Part shown: positions 1 to 5,689 of the stretch, piece by piece
How the letters are laid out: the number at the start of each line of letters is the position of its first letter
How positions within the stretch are numbered: the stretch's first letter is position 1
NCBI GenBank assembly: GCA_030918015.1
Contig: JAUPTP010000184.1
Coordinates: 1-5,689, forward strand
Reading direction: 5' to 3'
DNA: 5,689 bases
DNA from: Pseudomonadota bacterium
GTDB lineage: Bacteria > Pseudomonadota > Gammaproteobacteria > Burkholderiales > Burkholderiaceae_C
Program-made: the position numbers and the translations under genes
Notes under the pieces: model-generated
Database searches by the model: none
What the model was told of the DNA's origin: nothing
Seen by the model: only the letters and a program-made list of their open reading frames with translations

Positions 1-1662
<1,662 letters not shown>

Positions 1663-1671
1663 GGGTGGTTT

Positions 1672-1676
1672 CCCTC
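1672..1676 (-). promoter_or_regulatory. Ribosome binding site of glmS
   Basis: GAGGG on the minus strand, 9 nt before the ATG at 1662. It supports the Met-Cys start needed for glutaminase activity. Confidence 0.7.
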
Positions 1677-1728
1677 AGAAAGTGGAAGCAGGCCCGCATG
1701 GTAGGCAGAGACTCGAGAAATGAATGCG

Positions 1729-1747
1729 CAAAAAATTGTCTTTTTTG
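1729..1747. repeat. AT-rich inverted repeat, candidate Lrp-type operator
   Basis: CAAAAAA (1729-1735) and TTTTTTG (1741-1747) form a perfect 7-bp inverted repeat around the 5-base centre TTGTC. An AT-rich dyad with A/T tracts resembles the kind of site bound by Lrp/AsnC regulators, and it lies in the shared promoter region, 72 bp before the regulator's start codon. It could instead be a simple bent A-tract upstream element or part of a hairpin in a transcript. Regulator binding is not demonstrated by the sequence. Confidence 0.4.
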
Positions 1748-1761
1748 GAGGAAAACATCTC

Positions 1762-1769
1762 CTTGCAAG
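1762..1769. repeat. CTTGCAAG palindrome
   Basis: A perfect 8-bp palindrome between the A/T dyad and the regulator gene. It overlaps the candidate -35 element at 1763-1768. Just upstream, GGAG (1747-1750) and CTCC (1759-1762) form a further 4-bp inverted repeat. It may be half of an operator, but so short a palindrome may also be chance. Confidence 0.25.
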
Positions 1770-1791
1770 TCACACGCAACGAAAGAACAAT
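1763..1791 (+). promoter_or_regulatory. Possible sigma-70 promoter of the Lrp-family gene
   Basis: TTGCAA (1763-1768) and AACAAT (1786-1791) are separated by 17 bp. Each matches the -35 or -10 consensus at four of six positions. Transcription would start near 1798, giving a leader of about 20 nt that still includes the ribosome binding site at 1806. The call rests only on consensus and spacing. Confidence 0.3.
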
Positions 1792-1805
1792 AAGTCGTTT
1801 CAAGT

Positions 1806-1810
1806 GAGGG
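1806..1810 (+). promoter_or_regulatory. Ribosome binding site of the Lrp-family gene
   Basis: GAGGG lies 8 nt before the ATG at 1819. It decides the start in favour of 1819 over an in-frame ATG at 1720, which has no comparable site and would add a non-homologous AT-rich stretch. Confidence 0.7.
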
Positions 1811-1818
1811 TTAATTTC

Positions 1819-2307
1819 ATGCCGACCTCCATCTCGGTGGACGCCATCGACCTGAAGCTGCTCGACGAGCTGCAGCGCGATGCCTCGCGCTCGAACCAGG
1901 CGATCGCCGAGGCGGTGCATGTCTCGGCCGCCACCAGCCTGCGGCGCGTGAAGCGGCTCAGCGATGCGGGCGTCATCGAGCGCACGGTGGCGGTGCTCTC
2001 GCCCCAGGCCCTCGGGCACGGGCTGACCGCGATCATCGAGGTCACGCTTGACCGCCAGACCATCGACCGGATCGAGGCCTTCGAGGCCCGCGCGGTGGCC
2101 GAGGCCGGCGTGCAGCAGTGCTATCGCACGCAGGGCGGACCGGATTTCGTACTGATCGCGCAGGTCGCCGACATGGCGGCCTACCAGGCGCTGGCGCAGC
2201 GGCTGTTCACCAGCGACGCGAACGTGCGCAACGTGCGCTGCTTCTTCAGCGTGCACCGCGCCAAGTGCGGGCTGCAGATCACGCTGCCGCCACGGCCGGT
2301 GGAGTGA
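1819..2307 (+). CDS. Lrp/AsnC-family transcriptional regulator
   Basis: A 162-residue DNA-binding protein of normal length for the Lrp/AsnC (feast/famine) family. Residues 7-18 (VDAIDLKLLDEL) are the typical opening helix. The helix-turn-helix covers about 26-53, with SNQAIAEAV leading into the recognition helix SAATSLRRVKRL and then the family-typical turn DAGVIER. Residues 69-150 fit the RAM effector-binding and oligomerisation domain. It includes GGPDFVL at 106-112, the position of the conserved glycine/aspartate effector loop. Cysteines occur at 101, 141 and 150. Family members usually act as dimers to octamers and sense amino acids; the effector here cannot be read from sequence. The gene is divergent from glmS and its stop is 6 bp from that of the convergent J-like gene. 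A role in controlling glmS or itself is inferred from position only. Confidence 0.93.
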   Translation: MPTSISVDAIDLKLLDELQRDASRSNQAIAEAVHVSAATSLRRVKRLSDAGVIERTVAVLSPQALGHGLTAIIEVTLDRQTIDRIEAFEARAVAEAGVQQCYRTQGGPDFVLIAQVADMAAYQALAQRLFTSDANVRNVRCFFSVHRAKCGLQITLPPRPVE

Positions 2308-2326
2308 CGGCGCTCAGCGACCGGCC
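2294..2326. terminator. Inverted repeat across convergent stop codons, possible bidirectional terminator
   Basis: GGCCGGT (2294-2300) and ACCGGCC (2320-2326) are perfect 7-bp complementary arms around a 19-nt loop. The loop contains the TGA of the Lrp-family gene (2305-2307) and the complement of the J-like gene's TGA (2314-2316). Only 6 bp separate the two genes, so any terminator for either must overlap coding sequence. There is no T-run on either side, so intrinsic termination is uncertain. Confidence 0.35.
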
Positions 2327-2709
2327 AGCCAGCCCATCCAGCCCGACGGGGGCGGCTGCATCAAGGCGCGCTCGTGCGCCAGCCAGGCGTCGTAGACCGC
2401 GCGACGATCCGGATCGGTGAGCACCGCATGCGCCAGCCGGCAGGCATCCGAGCGCGTCTGCTCGGCGTGCGCGTCCTCCTGGCCGGGCAGCGGCAGCGCC
2501 GGCCGCGCGCCGGGCGCACGGGCGGGCAGCAGGCCGGGGCGGATCTGGTGCCAGGCGATCTCGACCTCCGCCAGGGTGCAGTCCTCGGGCAGGCCCAGGC
2601 ACTGGTAGTGCGTGGGCTCGATGGGCAAGGCGCGCACCGGTGCCAGCGATCTCTCCGAGGCGCCGCCCGTCAGGCTGCGCCACAGGGCCGAGAGTCCGGC
2701 ACCGGCCAT
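2314..2709 (-). CDS. Small J-domain-like protein lacking the HPD motif
   Basis: A 131-residue protein with a divergent DnaJ-type fold signature. THYQCLGLPEDCTLAEVEIAW (33-53) resembles J-domain helix I and the start of helix II. ACRLAHAVLTDPDRRAVYDAWL (89-110) strongly resembles helix III and IV, where DPDRRAVYD is the typical ending. Between them the HPD tripeptide that stimulates Hsp70 ATPase is absent: the expected place reads HQIRPGLLP (54-62), followed by a long Pro/Ala-rich insert. No zinc-finger or substrate-binding domains follow. The tail WMGWLAG is hydrophobic but short. The ATG at 2709 is chosen because GAGGAA lies 9 nt upstream. A GTG at 2718 overlapping the glmU stop is also possible but has no spacing to that site. 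The start is 5 nt after glmU ends, which suggests coupling. Cochaperone activity is doubtful and the function is unknown. Confidence 0.8.
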   Translation of the reverse strand: MAGAGLSALWRSLTGGASERSLAPVRALPIEPTHYQCLGLPEDCTLAEVEIAWHQIRPGLLPARAPGARPALPLPGQEDAHAEQTRSDACRLAHAVLTDPDRRAVYDAWLAHERALMQPPPSGWMGWLAGR

Positions 2710-2714
2710 GCGCG

Positions 2715-4103
2715 TCACTTCCTCGTCTTGACCGGGCGGCTCCAGCCGCCGATCGAGACCTGCTTGCCGCGCGCGACGGCCAGCTCGCCGGCGCCGACCG
2801 CCTTGGTGATCGTCGAGCCCCCGCCGATGGTGGCGCCGGCACCGATCGTCACCGGTGCGACCAGCACGCAGTTCGAGCCGACATGCACGTCGGCCTCGAT
2901 GACGGTGCGGTGCTTGTTGGCGCCGTCGTAGTTGGCGGTGATGCTGCCGGCGCCGTAGTTGACGCGCTCGCCCACGGTGGCGTCGCCCAGGTAGGCCAGG
3001 TGGTTGGCCTTGGCGCCGTCGGCCAGCGTCGAGTTCTTGACCTCGACGAAGTTGCCGATGTGCACCTCGCGGCCCAGCTTCGCGCCGGGGCGCAGCCGCG
3101 CGAACGGCCCGACCAGGGCGCCTGCGCCCACCTCGGCGCCCAGCGCCTCGCCGTCGATGTGCGTGAAGGGATGGATCACCGCGCCGGCGGCGATGCGGGC
3201 GTTGCGGATCACGCAGTTGGCGCCGATCTGCACATCGTCGCCCAGCTCGACCGTGCCCTCGAAGACGCAGTTGACGTCGATGGCCACGTCGCGGCCGCTC
3301 AGCAGCGTGCCGCGCAGGTCGAAGCGCGCCGGGTCCATCAGCCGCACGCCGGCCTCCATCAGCGCTTCGGCCTGCTCGCGCTGGAAGCGGCGCTCCAGGT
3401 CGGCGAGCTGCAGCGGGCTGTTGACGCCCAGCACCTCGGTCTCGCTGGTGGCCTTGGTGGCGACCACCGGCACGCCGTCGGCCACCGCCATCGCGACGAT
3501 GTCGGTCAGGTAGTACTCCTTCTGGGCGTTGTCGTTGCTCAGGCGGGCCAGCCAGCGCTTGAGGTGCGCAGTGGGCGCGGCCATCATGCCGGTGTAGCCC
3601 TCGCGGATCTGGCGCTGCTCGGGGGTGGCGTCCTTGTGCTCGACGATGGCGCGGACCTGATCGCCCTCGCGCACGATGCGGCCGTAGCCGGTCGGATCCA
3701 GCAGATCGACGGTCAGCAGCACGAGCCGCTCGCCGCCGCAGGCCTCGATCAGCGCGCGGGCGGTGGCCGCCTTGACCAGCGGCACGTCGCCGTTCAGGAT
3801 CAGCGTGGTGCCCGCGGCGGCCAGCGCCGGCACCGCCTGCTGCACCGCGTGGCCGGTGCCGAGCTGCGGCTCCTGGCGCACGAAGGCCAGCGGCGCATCG
3901 GGCAGGGTTCGGCGCAGGGTCTGCTCGACCAGCTCGGCGCCATGCCCCGTCACGGTGATCAGCCGCTCCGCCCCCAGACCGATGCCGGTCTCCAGGACGT
4001 GCTGCAATAGGGGGCGACCGGCGAGCGGGTGCAATACCTTCGGCCGGGCGGATTTCATCCGCGTGCCCTTGCCAGCGGCCATGATCACAACGTCGAGCGA
4101 CAT
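2715..4103 (-). CDS. glmU: Bifunctional N-acetylglucosamine-1-phosphate uridyltransferase / glucosamine-1-phosphate acetyltransferase
   Basis: A cytosolic trimeric enzyme that acetylates glucosamine-1-phosphate with acetyl-CoA and then couples it to UTP, giving UDP-GlcNAc for peptidoglycan and lipopolysaccharide. At 462 residues it is close to the E. coli protein. The N-terminal uridyltransferase domain shows MAAGKGTRM (8-16), RPKVLH (20-25), QLGTGHA (80-86), NGD with metal ligand Asp106 (104-106), and GVNS with Asn228. After a linker helix, the left-handed beta-helix carries hexapeptide repeats from about 265. The acetyltransferase site is intact: RLRPG with Arg338, Lys356, His368, Tyr371, ANYDGANK with Asn391 and Lys397, and Ser410. 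The position of E. coli Asn169 is Tyr170 here (EGYTG). The start is supported by a strong ribosome binding site. An in-frame open extension upstream to 4286 is not believed. The J-like gene follows directly. Identification is firm. Confidence 0.98.
   Translation of the reverse strand: MSLDVVIMAAGKGTRMKSARPKVLHPLAGRPLLQHVLETGIGLGAERLITVTGHGAELVEQTLRRTLPDAPLAFVRQEPQLGTGHAVQQAVPALAAAGTTLILNGDVPLVKAATARALIEACGGERLVLLTVDLLDPTGYGRIVREGDQVRAIVEHKDATPEQRQIREGYTGMMAAPTAHLKRWLARLSNDNAQKEYYLTDIVAMAVADGVPVVATKATSETEVLGVNSPLQLADLERRFQREQAEALMEAGVRLMDPARFDLRGTLLSGRDVAIDVNCVFEGTVELGDDVQIGANCVIRNARIAAGAVIHPFTHIDGEALGAEVGAGALVGPFARLRPGAKLGREVHIGNFVEVKNSTLADGAKANHLAYLGDATVGERVNYGAGSITANYDGANKHRTVIEADVHVGSNCVLVAPVTIGAGATIGGGSTITKAVGAGELAVARGKQVSIGGWSRPVKTRK
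2719..2724 (-). promoter_or_regulatory. Ribosome binding site of the J-like gene, inside glmU
   Basis: GAGGAA on the minus strand lies within the last codons of glmU. It sits 9 nt before the ATG at 2709 but directly abuts the GTG at 2718, so it favours the ATG start. Its position supports translation coupled to glmU. Confidence 0.6.
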
Positions 4104-4110
4104 GCGCAGA

Positions 4111-4118
4111 TCCTCTCT
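4111..4118 (-). promoter_or_regulatory. Ribosome binding site of glmU
   Basis: AGAGAGGA on the minus strand ends 7 nt before the ATG at 4103. It fixes the GlmU start at MSLDVVIMAAGKG, which matches the family N-terminus. Confidence 0.75.
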
Positions 4119-4123
4119 AAAGC

Positions 4124-4168
4124 GTGTTCCGTGTGTTCCGGGCATTCCCGGGGGTCCGAACGGTCCGG
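4124..4168. repeat. Degenerate 9-nt tandem repeat upstream of glmU
   Basis: Five successive 9-base units keep a (T/G)TCC core at exactly 9-base steps, at 4127, 4136, 4145, 4154 and 4163. The first two units share GTGTTCC. GGTCCGAAC (4153-4161) and GGTCCGGAC (4162-4170) match at eight of nine bases. On the minus strand, where the glmU leader would be transcribed, this gives five GGA triplets at regular spacing. CCGGG (4138-4142) and CCCGG (4147-4151) can also form a 5-bp hairpin. It may be a binding array for a regulator, an RNA element or a remnant of slippage; nothing here decides between them. Confidence 0.55.
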
Positions 4169-4200
4169 ACGGTGTCGGAGGGCGGATTATCCGGATTGAC

Positions 4201-5106
4201 GTGACTTTTCCGTGCGCAGCTCGCCTCAAGAACTGGCTGCTCGTGTCGGTTTTCGCTCTGCTGCTGCCCTTGTCGGGCTGCAGCACGGTCGGACTGGCCT
4301 ACCGGCAGGCCGACACGCTGGCCTGGTGGTGGCTGGACCGCCGCGTCGACTTCGATGCCGCGCAGGCCCCGCGCGTGCGCCAGGCGCTGGCCCAGTGGCT
4401 GGACTGGCACCGCCGCCGCCCGCTGGCCGAGGATGTCGCGCTGCTCGACGAGATCGCGCGCGAGGCCGGCGCCGACACCCGCGCCGAGCGCACCTGCCGC
4501 TGGTGGCAGCTCGTGCACGAGCGGCAGGGGATCCATCTGCAGGCCCTGGCGGGCGGCATGCTGCCGGACGTGCTGGCCACCCTGAGCGACGCGCAGCTTC
4601 GCCATCTGCAGCAGGCCCTCGACGACGACAACCGCGAGTGGCGGGAGCGCTTCCTGCGCGGCGATGCCGACCAGCGCCTGCGCGCCGCGCGCGAGCGCGC
4701 GATCGAGCGCGCCGAGCAGCTCTACGGACGGCTGGACGCGGCGCAGCGCCGCTTCATCGGCGAGCGGATGCGCGGCTCGCCCTGGGATGCGACGCGCGGG
4801 CTGGCCGAGCGCCAGCGCCAGCAGCGCGACCTGCTCGAGACGCTGCAGGCGCTGCGCGCGCTGCCTGCGGGCGATCACGAGCGCCGCGTGGGGCTGCTGC
4901 AGGCGCTGGCGCAGCGCCTCGTCGACACCGACGACCCGGAGGCCCGCCAGTACCGCGATCAGCTGCGGCGCTTCCAGTGCGAGCTGGCCGCCGACCTGCA
5001 CAACCGCACCGAGGCCGACCAGCGCCGCGAGGCCGTCCAGCGGCTGCAGGGCTGGGCCCGCGACCTGCGTGCGGCCGGCGCCCAGATCACGCCAGCGGGA
5101 CCGTGA
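4201..5106 (+). CDS. DUF6279-type lipoprotein of unknown function
   Basis: A 301-residue predicted lipoprotein. With the GTG start at 4201 the leader has basic residues Arg8 and Lys10, a hydrophobic core WLLVSVFALLLPL (12-24) and the lipobox LSGC with Cys27 as the lipidated residue. The mature part starts STVGLAYRQADTLAWWWLD and VDFDAAQAPRVRQAL, a pattern I recognise from DUF6279 proteins of betaproteobacteria. The rest is rich in Arg, Gln, Leu and Ala and looks almost wholly alpha-helical. Cys99 and Cys260 are the only mature cysteines besides Cys27 and could form a disulfide. The ribosome binding site is weak: GGAGGG at 4177 is 18 nt away, so the exact start is uncertain. A GTG at 4243 would leave a leader without basic residues. 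The last 20 bp overlap the convergent DUF4136-type gene. No function is known to me. Confidence 0.85.
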   Translation: MTFPCAARLKNWLLVSVFALLLPLSGCSTVGLAYRQADTLAWWWLDRRVDFDAAQAPRVRQALAQWLDWHRRRPLAEDVALLDEIAREAGADTRAERTCRWWQLVHERQGIHLQALAGGMLPDVLATLSDAQLRHLQQALDDDNREWRERFLRGDADQRLRAARERAIERAEQLYGRLDAAQRRFIGERMRGSPWDATRGLAERQRQQRDLLETLQALRALPAGDHERRVGLLQALAQRLVDTDDPEARQYRDQLRRFQCELAADLHNRTEADQRREAVQRLQGWARDLRAAGAQITPAGP

Positions 5107-5108
5107 TC
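5085..5108. terminator. Inverted repeat in the overlapping convergent gene ends, possible bidirectional terminator
   Basis: GATCACG (5085-5091) and CGTGATC (5102-5108) form a perfect 7-bp stem with a 10-nt loop. Each arm contains one gene's stop codon: the complement of the TGA of the DUF4136-type gene at 5087-5089, and the TGA of the DUF6279-type gene at 5104-5106. There is no T-run after either arm, so intrinsic termination is possible but weakly supported. Confidence 0.35.
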
Positions 5109-5689
5109 CGGCGCATGCCCGGCGGCAGATCCGGGAAGCCCTGCAGGCCGGCGCCGAACAGCAGCGGCAGGTATTCGGGCCCCGAGTAGCGCGCCTCATG
5201 CTCGATGCGGATCTCGAGCAGGCGCTCGCGGCTGGCGCGGTCGACCAGCAGCATCAGCAGCTGCTGGCGCTCGTAGACCTCATGGGCGCCGAACCCGACG
5301 CCGAAGCCCGTGCCCACGCCGATCGCCACCGCGCCGTGGATGCGCCGATCCGGCGGCGCCGGAGCGCGGCGCACCGCCGGGAACGGCCCCGGCCAGGGAT
5401 CGGCGAAAGGCGACACCACCCGGCTGCGCTGGCCCCCGAGCTGCACCAGCACCTCGGCCTGGGCCGGCGCGGCCGCCGCAGCGAAGCCGGCCTGCGCCAG
5501 CGCCTGTGCGGCCGCCTGCTCGAGCACCTGCTGCGCGACCGCATCGGCCTGCTGCGAGGGCAGGCGGTCGAAGGCATAGCGCCCCGGCGCCCGACCCGCT
5601 GGCCAGGCGCCGAAGGTCACCACCTCCACGCTGATCTGGTTCAGCGCCGCGCAGCCCGGCAGCAGCGCGGCCAGCGGCGCCAGCCCCGC
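5087..5689 (-). CDS. DUF4136-type lipoprotein, N-terminus cut by window edge
   Basis: The 200 visible residues run in from the right edge with no in-frame start that makes sense. They begin AGLAPLAALLPGCAAL, the end of a lipoprotein signal peptide. LPGC with Cys13 of the visible part is the likely lipobox, with an uncommon proline at -2. Only a short leader should be missing. The mature protein has VVTFGAWPAGRAPGRYAFDR and LPSQQ, then a helix of Ala/Gln repeats, AEVLVQLGGQ, a Gly-rich stretch GVGTGFGVGFG, and RIEHEARYSG. It ends in LQGFPDLPPGMRRITVPLA. This order fits betaproteobacterial DUF4136 proteins, which are envelope lipoproteins of unknown function. A GTG at 5629 in the same frame would cut off the lipobox and is not the start. 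The 3' end overlaps the convergent lipoprotein gene by 20 bp. Confidence 0.85.
   Translation of the reverse strand, partial: AGLAPLAALLPGCAALNQISVEVVTFGAWPAGRAPGRYAFDRLPSQQADAVAQQVLEQAAAQALAQAGFAAAAAPAQAEVLVQLGGQRSRVVSPFADPWPGPFPAVRRAPAPPDRRIHGAVAIGVGTGFGVGFGAHEVYERQQLLMLLVDRASRERLLEIRIEHEARYSGPEYLPLLFGAGLQGFPDLPPGMRRITVPLA

Larger units (their letters stand above)
1663..1818. promoter_or_regulatory. Divergent glmS / Lrp-family regulator intergenic region
   Basis: These 156 bases separate the two divergent start codons and must hold the promoters of both genes. The part from about 1718 to 1818 is AT-rich, with A and T runs, in sharp contrast to the GC-rich coding sequence on both sides. It contains a poly-A/poly-T dyad and a CTTGCAAG palindrome, described separately. 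I could not pick a convincing sigma-70 promoter for glmS by eye. No glmS ribozyme fold is apparent. Lrp-family proteins usually bind AT-rich DNA and often control themselves and a divergent neighbour, so this is the natural place for such control; that last step is inference. Confidence 0.7.
4104..4200. promoter_or_regulatory. Divergent glmU / DUF6279-type lipoprotein intergenic region
   Basis: These 97 bases lie between the glmU ATG and the lipoprotein GTG. Besides the 9-nt repeat and the glmU ribosome binding site, they hold three short palindromes: GTCCGGAC (4163-4170), GGATTATCC (4184-4192) and ATCCGGAT (4189-4196). The last two overlap and sit just before the lipoprotein start. TTGACG at 4196-4201 looks like a -35 element, but no -10 element follows at the right distance, so I do not call a promoter. 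Promoters for one or both genes should lie here, unless glmU is transcribed from farther upstream. Confidence 0.5.

Noticed and set aside
1720..1818. Longer start for the Lrp-family gene at the ATG at 1720
   Set aside because: It would add 33 residues encoded by the AT-rich promoter region, not typical of the family. The ATG at 1819 has a GAGGG at ideal spacing and gives the normal length.
1663..1818. glmS ribozyme or other riboswitch in the glmS leader
   Set aside because: The glmS ribozyme is known mainly from Firmicutes. The transcribed leader here is short and I see no matching helices.
1675..2256. A minus-strand open frame opposite the Lrp-family gene
   Set aside because: The product is His/Arg/Ala-rich without recognisable motifs, and the plus strand encodes a clear Lrp/AsnC protein over the same bases.
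2640..4010. A 456-codon open frame on the plus strand opposite glmU
   Set aside because: It is the same kind of antisense artefact. GlmU motifs on the minus strand are complete from residue 8 to the C-terminus.
3763..4200. Longer start for the DUF6279-type gene inside glmU
   Set aside because: The upstream codons are antisense to glmU, and a lipoprotein needs its signal peptide near the N-terminus, which the GTG at 4201 provides.
4104..4286. N-terminal extension of GlmU with collagen-like Gly-X-Y triplets
   Set aside because: The frame is open up to 4286, but the triplets merely reflect the 9-nt repeat. The extension overlaps the lipoprotein signal peptide region, and the ATG at 4103 has a strong ribosome binding site and the conserved GlmU N-terminus.
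4117..5199. A 360-codon minus-strand open frame opposite the DUF6279-type gene
   Set aside because: It has no motif or ribosome binding site and overlaps both neighbours. The plus strand has a signal peptide, lipobox and family pattern.

Overview
The window looks like ordinary chromosomal DNA from a high-GC betaproteobacterium, most likely a Burkholderiales member of the Leptothrix/Rubrivivax/Ideonella type. This placement rests on the very GC-rich coding sequence, the style of the GlmS, GlmU and Lrp-like proteins, and two lipoproteins (DUF6279 and DUF4136 type) that I associate with this group. It comes from reading the sequence, not from a search. I see no mobile element, CRISPR array, tRNA, rRNA or phage gene.

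Layout: (1) 1-1662, minus: glmS, glutamine:fructose-6-phosphate aminotransferase, with its C-terminus beyond the left edge. (2) 1663-1818: an AT-rich divergent regulatory region, strikingly different in composition from its surroundings. (3) 1819-2307, plus: an Lrp/AsnC-family regulator. (4) 2314-2709, minus: a small J-domain-like protein lacking the HPD motif. Its start lies 5 nt past the glmU stop, so the two genes are probably translationally coupled. (5) 2715-4103, minus: glmU, the bifunctional UDP-GlcNAc pyrophosphorylase/acetyltransferase. (6) 4104-4200: a second divergent intergenic region with a degenerate 9-nt tandem repeat and short palindromes. (7) 4201-5106, plus: a DUF6279-type lipoprotein. 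(8) 5087-5689, minus: a DUF4136-type lipoprotein that runs off the right edge and overlaps its convergent neighbour by 20 bp.

How the genes fit together: GlmS makes glucosamine-6-phosphate from fructose-6-phosphate and glutamine. GlmM, not present here, makes glucosamine-1-phosphate. GlmU then acetylates and uridylates it to UDP-GlcNAc, the precursor of peptidoglycan and lipopolysaccharide. The first and last enzymes of the pathway therefore flank an Lrp-type regulator whose promoter region is shared with glmS, which makes regulation of glmS by that regulator a reasonable but unproven idea. The two lipoproteins are envelope proteins of unknown function.

Most of the window is housekeeping sequence, and I do not see a clearly new system. 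The parts most worth a second look are the HPD-less J-like protein coupled to glmU, the 9-nt-periodic leader of glmU, the AT-rich dyad between glmS and the Lrp gene, and the inverted repeats that enclose both pairs of convergent stop codons.
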